Both the position numbers and the translations under genes were made by a program. The notes under the pieces were generated by a model that made no database searches, was not told the DNA's origin, and worked only from the letters and a program-made list of their open reading frames with translations. From a virus: DNA of 64,000 bases. Location: the IMG/VR virus record IMGVR_UViG_3300023179_000013, positions 104,947-168,946 of that record, one strand, 5' to 3'. Numbering within the stretch: position 1 is the stretch's first letter; each line of letters opens with the position of its first letter. This document shows, in pieces, positions 51,980 through 60,810 of this stretch.

Positions 51980-53865
51980 AAAAACTATTATTAGCAATTG
52001 CGCTTTTAATCAGTTATGTAACCACATTCGCTCAAACACCTCAAATTGGACATTTCCAAACACTAGCCACTGTTAGAAGAGGTGATACATTAGATGTTAC
52101 CTGGTATTATAGACCTGGTGCTCCTGACATTCGTACATTCCAAGTTGATTGGCAGTACAAGAAAACATTATTAACTTATTTATCTACCACGGTAGATGCT
52201 TCAGTTAATGGTATGTCTCCATCTGTAAGTTATAAAACTTGGGATAACTACAAGTATAATAACTATTCAAATGGTACTTATACTTATTCATCAAATACAG
52301 ATTGGACAGTAGGACGTAACTATTTAGTATTATCAAGTGGTAATACAATTGGTTCAAACGGCTACATAATCCACAACAAATATAAGATTAATGCTGTAGC
52401 TCCAAACTACGTATCAGATACAATTACTGTAAACTGGGCTCGTATGTTTGACGTGAATGGTAATACTATTGGTGATAACGTAGCTCAACTTACAAACCAA
52501 AAATTAGCTATTAAATTATTAGGTAACTTAACATTATCAGGTAAAGTATGGTTAGGACCAAATATGGCTTTAAAACCTGTAGTTATCTGTACTCAAGCTA
52601 ATAACGGTGCTTTTATAGATTCAATCACAGTAAATACTGATGGTACTTATACTTTAGATAATATAGATGAAAATACAAGGTATAAATTAACAGTTAAATT
52701 CCCATCTGCTTTAGCAACTATTAGAGATAATGCTGTAACAATTGCTGATGCTGTTAAAACATATGATGAATATACAGTAACAGACGTTAACCAAACATTC
52801 AGTCGTCAGTACTTAAAATATGGTTTATCTTATTTGATTGCTGATGTTAACAAAACAGGTGCATTAGATGGTGGTGATGCTTATTCAATCTATGCTTCAG
52901 TATCAGGATTAAAACCAATTGATACAACTAAAGTATTAAACGTATTTAAAAAAGATGTATATGATTCATTAGTATTAGGTGCTAACCAATGGAATGATTG
53001 GGTTACTTATATTAACGGAGTAACTTACATTTACGATAGTGTAGGTACAGTTAACTTAACTGGGGTTGATATTAAGTATTTCATCTTAGGTGACGTTGAT
53101 AGAAGCCATTCATCTCCAGTATACGATGCAGGTGGTGGATTAATCGTAGGTGCTAGATATATTGGTAATTTAGATATTAGCATTCCAAATGTATCTGCTC
53201 CAACAGGTCAAGCAATGTATGCTTCATTTAATATGAATACAAACGGTATTAAAAATGATGGTCTACAGTTTGAAATGAGATACGATCCAACTAAAGTTAA
53301 ATTTGAAGAAATTGTATCTAATATTCAAGGTCCTTGGTTACAATATTTAACACATGATGAAGCAAATGGTATTATCCGTTTTGGTGGAATGAATAATCAA
53401 ACTGCGGGTTCATTAGTTAATAATGTAACTCCATTTAGATTAAAATTCTCTCCAATTGGAACAGGTGATGTATTAACTAACGTATATGTTAGACAATTAA
53501 TGGATGCTTCTGATAAAAACGGAGATCACTTTAACATCAATTTACAATCTGATTATGTAGTATTAGCTACAAGACCAGCTCCAATTGCAACACCTGAGAA
53601 AGAAATAACTGCTATGATTCGTCCAAATCCAACAAGTGGATTTTTTGAATTGGTAGTTACTTTCCCAAACAACAATATGGCAATGAATGCTAGAGTATAT
53701 GATGTACAAGGTAGATTAGTAAAAGAAATAGGTAAAGTAGCTAGTGATAATTACTATACAACTGTAATTAAACAAGTTGATTTAACGCAAGCTAGAGATG
53801 GTCACTATTTATTAGTGTTAGATAACGAAAGTAAAAAATTAACTAAACAATTTATAAAAGCATAA
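51976..53865 (+). CDS. T9SS-exported protein with dockerin-like repeats
   Basis: 629 residues. Signal peptide about 1-19 (ending FAQT). Middle region is beta-rich. A dockerin-like calcium repeat ADVNKTGALDGGDAYSIYAS occurs near residue 290 and a second LGDVDRSHSS near 372, followed by a cohesin-like domain (LQFEMRYDPTKVKFEEI). From about residue 545 (IRPNPTSGFFELVV) to the end KKLTKQFIKA is a Por-type C-terminal sorting domain, which directs export through the Bacteroidetes type IX system. So the phage appears to use the host T9SS to place a protein on or outside the cell. Confidence 0.82.
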   Translation: MKKLLLAIALLISYVTTFAQTPQIGHFQTLATVRRGDTLDVTWYYRPGAPDIRTFQVDWQYKKTLLTYLSTTVDASVNGMSPSVSYKTWDNYKYNNYSNGTYTYSSNTDWTVGRNYLVLSSGNTIGSNGYIIHNKYKINAVAPNYVSDTITVNWARMFDVNGNTIGDNVAQLTNQKLAIKLLGNLTLSGKVWLGPNMALKPVVICTQANNGAFIDSITVNTDGTYTLDNIDENTRYKLTVKFPSALATIRDNAVTIADAVKTYDEYTVTDVNQTFSRQYLKYGLSYLIADVNKTGALDGGDAYSIYASVSGLKPIDTTKVLNVFKKDVYDSLVLGANQWNDWVTYINGVTYIYDSVGTVNLTGVDIKYFILGDVDRSHSSPVYDAGGGLIVGARYIGNLDISIPNVSAPTGQAMYASFNMNTNGIKNDGLQFEMRYDPTKVKFEEIVSNIQGPWLQYLTHDEANGIIRFGGMNNQTAGSLVNNVTPFRLKFSPIGTGDVLTNVYVRQLMDASDKNGDHFNINLQSDYVVLATRPAPIATPEKEITAMIRPNPTSGFFELVVTFPNNNMAMNARVYDVQGRLVKEIGKVASDNYYTTVIKQVDLTQARDGHYLLVLDNESKKLTKQFIKA

Positions 53866-53868
53866 TTT

Positions 53869-54201
53869 ATGTCAGAAGAAACAAACGTACAAGACCATAA
53901 CGACGGAACTTGGTCAGGTCTTAAAAAAACAATCATTGGTACTATAAGTACAGCTATATTAGGTGCTGGTACTTGGTTTATGACTACTTTCTTTGGTGGC
54001 CATAAAGAAGATAAAGAAGAACCTAAAACAGAACAAGCTACTCCAGCTGCTCAACCTACTATTGTTATTAATAATACTCAACAGCAACAACAAGCTGCTG
54101 GTGGAACAAAAGTAATCGAACGCGTAGTTGAAAAACCAGCTGCTAAACCAGCTGAGCCAGCTAAGCCTAAGAAGGAGTTTTCGGAAGAACCAAAATGGTA
54201 A
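53869..54201 (+). CDS. Small single-pass membrane protein with Ala/Pro/Lys tail
   Basis: 110 residues. One hydrophobic segment (IIGTISTAILGAGTWFMTTFFGG, about 21-43), then Gln-rich and Ala/Pro/Lys-rich low-complexity stretches (KPAAKPAEPAKPKK). TonB-like or spanin-like in composition. No family assigned. Confidence 0.6.
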   Translation: MSEETNVQDHNDGTWSGLKKTIIGTISTAILGAGTWFMTTFFGGHKEDKEEPKTEQATPAAQPTIVINNTQQQQQAAGGTKVIERVVEKPAAKPAEPAKPKKEFSEEPKW

Positions 54202-54223
54202 TTAACAATTAAAATTTAAAAGT

Positions 54224-54490
54224 ATGAAATGGTTTAAATCGTTGTTCGATGATAACAACACAATCAATGAAAAATCAGTTGTAGGATTTTTAGCTTTCTT
54301 TATGATGGTAATTGCTTTAGGCGTTGACATCATTACTGGATGGCTTGGAAGAGAATTCATGATTAATGAATTTATCTTTGATGGCTTTATGGTAATTGTA
54401 TTAGGTTCATTTGGTATTGGATCTATTGACAAGTTTATCAATGCTAAGCATAATAAAAAACCAGAAGAAGAAACTCCAACTGAAGAATAA
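54224..54490 (+). CDS. Holin-like two-helix membrane protein
   Basis: 88 residues with hydrophobic segments at about 20-41 and 52-70 and a charged tail KKPEEETPTEE. Size and topology fit a small phage holin, but the endolysin is 6 kb away and no holin family signature is certain. Confidence 0.5.
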   Translation: MKWFKSLFDDNNTINEKSVVGFLAFFMMVIALGVDIITGWLGREFMINEFIFDGFMVIVLGSFGIGSIDKFINAKHNKKPEEETPTEE

Positions 54491-55245
54491 TGGAAAAAAA
54501 GTCTAATATGATTAAAGCAATTATTGGTATAATTACGTACTTCATATTGATGTTTACACTAGCTACTAAGTGTAATGCTCAAGTAGTAGGTAAAACTACA
54601 ACTGAAGATTATAAAGCATCATTTGAAAAAAAATCAAATATTGATAGTCTATTAGATTATGACGGCCCTAAAATCCCAATTCAGATACTTAGCTTAGGCA
54701 TCAGTGATGATGTCTATGCTATGTATCCTGAATTAAAGGATAAGCGTGTTGGGTTAGGTGTAACTAACATTGTAGTTGAATTTTTAGAAGAAACTAACCA
54801 CTTTACTTTTACTGAAGATAAAACTGAAATTAAAAATAGAATGGTTAAGCAATTCCAAGCGTCACAATCTGGAATTACTGAAGATAAATTAGATGGTAGA
54901 GGTAAAATTAGATTAGCTCATTACTTCGCTTATATAGAAGTATATGACTTTTCAGTTTCAGAAGATGAAACAGTAAATATGAAAGATGGAGTTAAAAATA
55001 CTGTTGTGACTCGTCTTGGTTTACAAGTTAAATTTGTTGATGCTGAAACAGGTGAATACTTCACTGGTTCGGGTTTAGGTGAAGCTAAAACAGTTAGAGA
55101 GTTAACATTAATGAATGATGATAACTTTAGTGAAGTTAAATTTAATCAATCAACAATAGGTACCTCAACTAAAAAAGCACTTGAAATAGCGGCGGGTAAA
55201 ATATTACTTCGTATGCATAAGAAAGGTATATTTAAATTACAATAA
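54490..55245 (+). CDS. CsgG-like curli-type secretion protein
   Basis: 251 residues with an N-terminal signal (about 8-30). LGVTNIVVEFLEETNHFTFTEDKTEIKNRMVKQFQ, RLAHYFAYIEVYDFSV, LGLQVKFVDAETGEYFTGSGLGEAK and the last helix match the CsgG family layout (nucleotide-like alpha/beta domain with two barrel strands). CsgG forms an outer-membrane channel in bacteria. The lipidation Cys is not clearly placed (TLATKC), so membrane anchoring differs from CsgG or is absent. Confidence 0.7.
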   Translation: MEKKSNMIKAIIGIITYFILMFTLATKCNAQVVGKTTTEDYKASFEKKSNIDSLLDYDGPKIPIQILSLGISDDVYAMYPELKDKRVGLGVTNIVVEFLEETNHFTFTEDKTEIKNRMVKQFQASQSGITEDKLDGRGKIRLAHYFAYIEVYDFSVSEDETVNMKDGVKNTVVTRLGLQVKFVDAETGEYFTGSGLGEAKTVRELTLMNDDNFSEVKFNQSTIGTSTKKALEIAAGKILLRMHKKGIFKLQ

Positions 55246-55246
55246 C

Positions 55247-55354
55247 ATGGCACGCTCTAAAAAGAAACATTACAATCAACGCAGTATAAAAGCTGGTCGT
55301 AAAACAGCTAAACGCATAGCAGCAAATCATAAGGTTTTAAAATCATTAAAATAA
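55247..55354 (+). CDS. 35-residue highly basic peptide
   Basis: Starts ARSKKKHYNQRS and is almost half Lys/Arg/His/Gln, with no acidic residue. Placed one base after the CsgG-like gene. Ribosomal-protein-like or nucleic-acid binding in composition; translation is not certain. Confidence 0.45.
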   Translation: MARSKKKHYNQRSIKAGRKTAKRIAANHKVLKSLK

Positions 55355-55365
55355 AACTCAAATGA

Positions 55366-56808
55366 TTGAAAAAATTAAGAACATATTTAATATTATTAAG
55401 CTTATTGCTGATAAGCTATTTAAAAAGTAACGGACAAACTCTTACTTATCAATTTATTGATCCGTGTACTAAGGTTGTAACATTTTTCTCTGTACCAGCA
55501 ACAGGAACAACAATATTTTTTCTAGGCAAATCAGCACAGTTTACTTCAGCAGATGTCGCATCAGGGGCATTTGCTGCTTGGATAAACCAAGCTTATACTG
55601 ATTATAGAAAAGTATCACCTTGTGGAGTACAACAAGGACAAATAACACAAAATCAAATTACATCACAAATTATTGGAAACACGGTTCAAAGTGTTGTAAG
55701 TAGTATTATGTCTTCAGCTCAATCCGTTGCTGGTGGAACAATTAGTGCTGGTGGAACAGATGCTGCTTCAAAAGGTAAAACCGAATCCGATAGCAAAAAG
55801 AAAGATAACAATGGAAATAATAACGGCAATAATGGCACTACTTCTAATGGTAGTAGTGGCACTGGGAGCAATACAAATGGCTCAGGAAATACGCAGAATG
55901 GGAGCAATACTTCTGGGGGCTCTAGTAGTAGCGGGACAGGGAATAATGGTAGTGGTGGTACTAGCGGGGGCGGTAATAATGGCAATAACTCAAATGGCAA
56001 TCAACAAAATCAAACAGAAAATAAAAACGGTGAAGAAGTAGGAGCTACAACAACAATAAATGTTGATGCTCAAAACCAAAAAAGTGAAACTAGTGGTGAT
56101 AATGGAGGAGGAGGTGGGGGAGGTAAAGGTGGAGGTAAAAGTAATAGCAAAAGTAGCTCTTCAAACCCAGTAATAGTATCATCTGACTTTACTACAGCAC
56201 AAAATCTAGACAAATCATTTACTCCAATACTTAATTTAAGTATGTCTCAATCATCAATGACAGGAATGTCAAGTTGGGGTACTACAGCCATGATATGGTT
56301 TAATTTTAAACAATTTGCCTTATCAGGTAAATACACTAAAATTAACTTTAGTAAAAATGGTAAATTAAAATGGGTACATAATATTAATTTAACTGCGGTT
56401 TACTCATATGGCAATATACTTGGGTTCGTTGGCTATAGCGGCATTTTAAACGCAGGTAAATGGGGTGTTACGGGCTTTAATACAAGCGCAGCAGCAACAT
56501 TAATGACTGAAGATAAAACAACGTTTATTTCCCCTTCAATTACTGCTTTTTATACTAGACCATTTAAAAGTGGTAAACGTTTAACCATATCTCCTGAGTT
56601 ATATGTTATGTCAACTCCGTTGATATATTCTACTAAGGAGAAAGTAACAACAACAGATAGAACATTTAGTGCGTTTATAGGTAGTGGGTTTGATTATCAA
56701 ATAACAAAACGCTTTAAAATGAACATGAATTATAAAGCAAATTTGTCTACTAACCCTGATTTCCCTATATTGTCATTTTTCCTAATTGGAAGTAAAGTTA
56801 ACCTATGA
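55366..56808 (+). CDS. Outer-membrane beta-barrel-like protein with Gly/Asn/Ser-rich region
   Basis: 480 residues starting at TTG 55366, with a signal peptide about 1-23 (ending NGQT). Residues about 120-260 are a low-complexity run of Gly, Asn, Ser and Thr. Residues about 285-480 show repeated amphipathic strands ending in SKVNL, as in outer-membrane barrels. An ATG four bases before the TTG is in another frame. Placed after CsgG-like gene; could change the host surface or form an adhesive layer. No family recognised. Confidence 0.65.
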   Translation: MKKLRTYLILLSLLLISYLKSNGQTLTYQFIDPCTKVVTFFSVPATGTTIFFLGKSAQFTSADVASGAFAAWINQAYTDYRKVSPCGVQQGQITQNQITSQIIGNTVQSVVSSIMSSAQSVAGGTISAGGTDAASKGKTESDSKKKDNNGNNNGNNGTTSNGSSGTGSNTNGSGNTQNGSNTSGGSSSSGTGNNGSGGTSGGGNNGNNSNGNQQNQTENKNGEEVGATTTINVDAQNQKSETSGDNGGGGGGGKGGGKSNSKSSSSNPVIVSSDFTTAQNLDKSFTPILNLSMSQSSMTGMSSWGTTAMIWFNFKQFALSGKYTKINFSKNGKLKWVHNINLTAVYSYGNILGFVGYSGILNAGKWGVTGFNTSAAATLMTEDKTTFISPSITAFYTRPFKSGKRLTISPELYVMSTPLIYSTKEKVTTTDRTFSAFIGSGFDYQITKRFKMNMNYKANLSTNPDFPILSFFLIGSKVNL

Positions 56809-57428
56809 GAACATTATTATTATTTTTATTGTTGAGTGTAAATGTGTTTGGTCAAGACACTATCACTATTCAACACAAAGCCTATTCAACTACATTTAGT
56901 AAATCAAAACATTATCCTGTTAAGGTAGAATGGTGGGTAACTAAAAACAGTTTAGTTTGTGATAACAAAATTAAACGTGGTGATAAATTTATACCTGATC
57001 CTAAATTAGCAACTGAAACTGATTTACAATCAAGTTATACAGGCCAAGGATTTGACCGCGGACATAATTTCCCAGCAGCTGATGCCGTTTGTGATCAAGT
57101 ATCAAACGATGAATCGTTTTACTTTAGTAACATGACTGCTCAATACCCAGCTTTAAACAGAGGTGATTGGAAATCTTTAGAATCATTTATTCGTGATTTA
57201 GCTTTACAAAACGATTCAACTAAAGTATGGTGTGGATCAGTTGGTGAAGATAAAAAGATAGGTATTGTTTCTGTACCTAAACAATGTTGGAAAGTTATTT
57301 ATGTAAAAAAAACAAATGAATGGTTAGCTTATTTATTTAATAATGACCTAAGTAAAGCTGATGGAATTGAAAATAATAAAGTAAAAGTGTCTGATATAGA
57401 AAAATTAACAGGATTCAAGTTTAAGTGA
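56805..57428 (+). CDS. Secreted DNA/RNA non-specific endonuclease (DRGH family)
   Basis: 207 residues. Signal peptide about 1-15 (ending VFGQ). GFDRGHNFPAADA contains the DRGH catalytic His, and YFSNMTAQYPALNRGDWKSLE is the NMxPQ...N-x-G-x-W metal motif with its Asn. Cuts DNA and RNA without sequence choice. Export suggests destruction of extracellular or periplasmic DNA, for example from competing phages. Confidence 0.88.
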   Translation: MRTLLLFLLLSVNVFGQDTITIQHKAYSTTFSKSKHYPVKVEWWVTKNSLVCDNKIKRGDKFIPDPKLATETDLQSSYTGQGFDRGHNFPAADAVCDQVSNDESFYFSNMTAQYPALNRGDWKSLESFIRDLALQNDSTKVWCGSVGEDKKIGIVSVPKQCWKVIYVKKTNEWLAYLFNNDLSKADGIENNKVKVSDIEKLTGFKFK

Positions 57429-58858
57429 GAAAACTACTAACCATATTATTACTATTCCCACTATTGGTATTTGGGCAGTCTATTACTGCACCACCAGGTA
57501 GAACCTACCAGGTGAATGTTAGTGGACAAGACGCTAGTGGATTTGTGATTAGTGGTTTTACTACAGAAACATTATTAACATCAATTGGTTTTGTTAACCC
57601 ACCAGCAGGTGTAACATTTAGTGTTACTACAACTACTGGTTTAACATTTGCTACTGGTTATAGCTCTTGGACAAACCAAACACGTTTAAGTTTTACAGGT
57701 ACTCAAGCTAATGTGAATAACGCTTTAGCATCATTGAAAGTAAATACAGGTGCTACTACAGGTAATGTTCAAATATCAATATCAACAACAGTAAACCCAT
57801 CAGGTTACTATTACAATGCTATTAATGGTCACTTTTATTTACCTGTATCAACGGGCCAGTATTACACAACAGCTAGATCATTAGCCACTCAACAAACATT
57901 TAAAGGACAAACAGGTTATCTTGTAACAGTTACTTCGGCAAATGAAGAAAATTTCATTATTGCTAATGTACCACAAAGTAATATTTGGATCGCGTTAACG
58001 GATGAAGTAACAGAAGGATATTGGAAAATAGATGCTGGACCTGAAGCAGGTACTTTAATTAAAACATCTAATGGGCAAACAACGGGTAATATAGCAGGCC
58101 AATATAATAACTGGTGTGGCGGCGAACCTAATAACTCTGGTAATGAAGACTATGCTGTAACTAAATGGAGTGGAGGTTCATGTTGGAATGACTTACCTAA
58201 TACATACGCTTGCGCTTATATAGTTGAATTTGGTACTTGGTCTAATCCAGCAGATGCTACATTTACAGGTTTTTATACAGCTAATACTACTAATACAGTA
58301 GCAATAACTAATAAATTAAGTGGAACAGTAACTGTACCAACATTAACGTCATATCCAGTACTTACATTATATAAAGTAGTGAATGGAGTTGAAACATTAG
58401 TTGATTATAAGACAGTAGCATCAAATGGTACTTATACATTTGTATTACCAAATCAAAATACAACTTATAAATTAGTACCATCATTAACAGTACAAGGTGT
58501 AACATCGACTGATTTTAATTTGGGTTGGGGTGAAGCACAAAATATAAACACACCTAATAATTTAACACCTGGGTTAGTAATGACAGGAACTAAACAATGG
58601 AAAGCGGCTGATGTAAATCAAAATGGAGTATTAGATTTAGGAGATGCTTTTTTAATTGCGGCTCATATTAGTGGATACAAACCTATAACACAGGTATTAT
58701 GGTTTAATGCTACTGATTATGATTTAATAACCAATTCTAATTTTGCTACAATTACCCCTGTAACATCATTTACAATCAATGTTACAACTAGTGATGTTAC
58801 TCAAAACATCAAATATTGTATATTAGGTGATATTAATTTATCTCATTCGTCGAATTAA
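57425..58858 (+). CDS. Secreted C-type-lectin protein with dockerin-like end
   Basis: 477 residues from GTG 57425, overlapping the nuclease by 4 bases. Signal peptide about 1-17 (ending VFGQ). Residues about 130-285 are a C-type lectin domain: HFYLPVSTGQYYTTARSLA, NIWIALTDEVTEGYWK and WCGGEPNNSGNEDYAV (the EPN sugar/calcium motif) and CWNDLPN. The end carries ADVNQNGVLDLGDAFLIAA and stops after LGDINLSHSSN, the same module found inside the protein at 51976 but without its T9SS tail. Confidence 0.78.
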   Translation: MRKLLTILLLFPLLVFGQSITAPPGRTYQVNVSGQDASGFVISGFTTETLLTSIGFVNPPAGVTFSVTTTTGLTFATGYSSWTNQTRLSFTGTQANVNNALASLKVNTGATTGNVQISISTTVNPSGYYYNAINGHFYLPVSTGQYYTTARSLATQQTFKGQTGYLVTVTSANEENFIIANVPQSNIWIALTDEVTEGYWKIDAGPEAGTLIKTSNGQTTGNIAGQYNNWCGGEPNNSGNEDYAVTKWSGGSCWNDLPNTYACAYIVEFGTWSNPADATFTGFYTANTTNTVAITNKLSGTVTVPTLTSYPVLTLYKVVNGVETLVDYKTVASNGTYTFVLPNQNTTYKLVPSLTVQGVTSTDFNLGWGEAQNINTPNNLTPGLVMTGTKQWKAADVNQNGVLDLGDAFLIAAHISGYKPITQVLWFNATDYDLITNSNFATITPVTSFTINVTTSDVTQNIKYCILGDINLSHSSN

Positions 58859-58868
58859 ATAGGTGAGT

Positions 58869-58901
58869 GATTGGGATAACTTGGTTGTCCCAATCCTTTT
58901 T
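58869..58901 (+). terminator. Rho-independent terminator, end of envelope island
   Basis: GATTGGGA (58869-58876) pairs perfectly with TCCCAATC (58888-58895) around an 11-base loop, followed by CTTTTT. Confidence 0.88.
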
Positions 58902-58915
58902 CATATCTTGAGGTT

Positions 58916-59380
58916 ATGACGTTACAAGAAAAATTAGCATCATTCACCCCAGCAAAATACAACCAATTTTATTGGTGGCGTCGTTTTAAGGCGCGTGAAA
59001 CGCTCCATCCTTATAAACCACTGTTTGAAAAAATTAAAAACGGTGATTATGAAATGAGTGACTATTTTTACCAACTACAGTGGGAAAAACAATTAACACA
59101 AGAGAAAATATCCACTATTACTAATCTTGATGAAAGACTTGAGGCAACTAAGTTATGTATGGAGCGTCAAAGACGACTTGCTACTGACTATGAAAAGGAT
59201 GAAGAACAAATAATGAAAAATCTTAAAAAAGATTTTAAACAAACATTTGGTACGTCAGAGGAAGAATTAGAACGTTATATGGAACAGTGTGAAGGTACAT
59301 TGATTGATTTATATAATATGGTTAAACAAGACTATATTAAAAAACGTCCTGATAAGGCATTCATATATGAGAAAGATTAA
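58916..59380 (+). CDS. Phage protein of unknown function
   Basis: 154 residues; aromatic-rich start (KYNQFYWWRRFKARETLH) then long charged helices with Lys/Glu. No family recognised. Overlaps the next gene by 14 bases. Confidence 0.55.
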   Translation: MTLQEKLASFTPAKYNQFYWWRRFKARETLHPYKPLFEKIKNGDYEMSDYFYQLQWEKQLTQEKISTITNLDERLEATKLCMERQRRLATDYEKDEEQIMKNLKKDFKQTFGTSEEELERYMEQCEGTLIDLYNMVKQDYIKKRPDKAFIYEKD

Positions 59381-59867
59381 GCGATTCATAAAGCGTATTA
59401 AAAATCTAGTTCGTTGGTTTCCAATTATATGGAAGGACCAGGATTGGGACCATCACTTTATTTTTGAGATACTTAAATTCAAACTTAAGAATCAAGCTGA
59501 ATATATTGGTTACCATGATAGACACGTTAGTGCTAAACGCGATGCTGAGATAATGATGCTATGTGTTCGTTTAATTGAAAAGGTACAAAGCGAATATTAC
59601 CAGCTTGAATATATGGACTATCATAAGTCTGATTATAATTGGATAGATAGCGAAAGCTTTCCAGGAATGTATGAGTTACAGATAGTAGAGAAATCAGAGC
59701 GATTTGATGAATATTTTAAGAAGTACCCACTTATTTATAGATGTGTTCCTGATTTGAATGTTCCTAAAACTGCTATAGCATATTATATAGCACAGACTAA
59801 CCATACTAGAGCACGTAAACTATTATTTAACATACTTGAAAAAAACATTGAAAGATGGTGGGATTAA
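59367..59867 (+). CDS. Phage protein of unknown function
   Basis: 166 residues from ATG 59367; an earlier in-frame start at 59304 overlaps the upstream gene more. Basic N-terminus (MRKIKRFIKRIKN), then DQDWDHHFIFEILKFKL and a His/Asp-rich region, ending RKLLFNILEKNIERWWD. All-helical in appearance. Unknown role. Confidence 0.6.
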   Translation: MRKIKRFIKRIKNLVRWFPIIWKDQDWDHHFIFEILKFKLKNQAEYIGYHDRHVSAKRDAEIMMLCVRLIEKVQSEYYQLEYMDYHKSDYNWIDSESFPGMYELQIVEKSERFDEYFKKYPLIYRCVPDLNVPKTAIAYYIAQTNHTRARKLLFNILEKNIERWWD

Positions 59868-60010
59868 TTATTTTAGGCATACTGGTGCTAGTGGTATCCT
59901 ATGCTTGGGTTAAAGGTATTTCTGATATGAAAGAAAAACATCCTGAATATAAGGGTGAGGACTTTCTTAATTGGGATGATGATAAAAGCCATACTGAAGG
60001 AGGATTCTAA
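59855..60010 (+). CDS. 51-residue single-pass membrane peptide
   Basis: Overlaps the previous gene by 13 bases. Hydrophobic segment from residue 3 to 18 (LIILGILVLVVSYAWV), then an acidic soluble tail. Signal-anchor topology with outside or inside tail undecided. Confidence 0.5.
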   Translation: MVGLIILGILVLVVSYAWVKGISDMKEKHPEYKGEDFLNWDDDKSHTEGGF

Positions 60011-60021
60011 AAACAAAATAT

Positions 60022-60279
60022 ATGATACAGTTCATCAAAAACAACTCTAAGTATTTAACTGTAGCTGGGGCATTTAGTTTGCTTGTCATTAGCTATTTTC
60101 AACGTAAAGAAAACGCTAAGTTGCGATTAGATACTAAAGTAAAACAAGCCACTATTGATTCCCTCAATAATGAAATATCTGTTAAGGATATTGATTTGGG
60201 TAGATATGAAGTAATGTGGGGTAGAGTTACAGAATTACATCCGGAGTCTGTAAAGCAAATCGAACATGAGGTTGAATAA
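60022..60279 (+). CDS. Spanin-like membrane-anchored coiled-coil protein
   Basis: 85 residues. N-terminal membrane segment (about 11-27), then a charged coiled coil (KENAKLRLDTKVKQATIDSLNNEIS). This is the layout of inner-membrane spanins (Rz type). The endolysin gene is 88 bases downstream, supporting a lysis role. Confidence 0.55.
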   Translation: MIQFIKNNSKYLTVAGAFSLLVISYFQRKENAKLRLDTKVKQATIDSLNNEISVKDIDLGRYEVMWGRVTELHPESVKQIEHEVE

Positions 60280-60370
60280 ATTTGTCATATTTATTGGTGG
60301 TGCTGCACTGTTAGCCGTATTATTCTATTATTTAGTAGATATATTTAAAACATTAATAGCAAACCAATGA
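60266..60370 (+). CDS. 34-residue membrane peptide in lysis cassette
   Basis: Frame of 34 codons overlapping the spanin-like gene by 14 bases and the endolysin start by 4 bases (ATGA). One hydrophobic segment FVIFIGGAALLAVLFYYLV. Could be a tiny holin or outer spanin precursor; translation coupling is the main evidence that it is real. Confidence 0.5.
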   Translation: MRLNKFVIFIGGAALLAVLFYYLVDIFKTLIANQ

Positions 60371-60810
60371 TAAAGAAATTCATCCTAACCCTGTGTTTAT
60401 CGTTAATAATCAATATGGCCTCTAGTTTCACTACAGACCCTATTAAAGAGGAAGTGGAAGCATTCATTAATAAATGGTGGAACGTACCTTATGTTTACGG
60501 AGGCACAACAATGCGTGGAATTGATTGTTCAGCATTTACACAACGCTTCTATAAAGAGATATTTGATAAGAAATTACCTCGTACTGCTCGTGAACAATTC
60601 AAATACACTGATAGAATAGATAAGGACAGTTTGCAAATGGGTGATTTAGTATTCTTTAGTAGTAAATTAAGCCCAAGTGGATGGCACGTTGGTGTTTATT
60701 TATGGAATGGTGAATTTGTACATGCCGCTAATAGAAAAGATGATATTAAAATAAGTTACTTATCTGATTCCACTTATCAGAAGTCATTTAAGGGGGCAGG
60801 ACGAATTTAA
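60367..60810 (+). CDS. NlpC/P60 family peptidase, probable endolysin
   Basis: 147 residues with a signal peptide (about 1-20). PYVYGGTTMRGIDCSAFTQRFY holds the nucleophile Cys54, WHVGVYLWNGEFVHAA gives His107 and the third polar residue His119. Cleaves peptide cross-links in peptidoglycan. The signal peptide means it may cross the membrane by the host Sec route and be released by membrane damage. Confidence 0.88.
   Translation: MIKKFILTLCLSLIINMASSFTTDPIKEEVEAFINKWWNVPYVYGGTTMRGIDCSAFTQRFYKEIFDKKLPRTAREQFKYTDRIDKDSLQMGDLVFFSSKLSPSGWHVGVYLWNGEFVHAANRKDDIKISYLSDSTYQKSFKGAGRI

Noticed and set aside
55719-56041. Open frames on both strands (for example a Leu/Pro-rich one on the minus strand) in the Gly/Asn/Ser-rich region
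   Set aside because: They are by-products of the low-complexity repeat in the beta-barrel gene; all real genes here are on the + strand.
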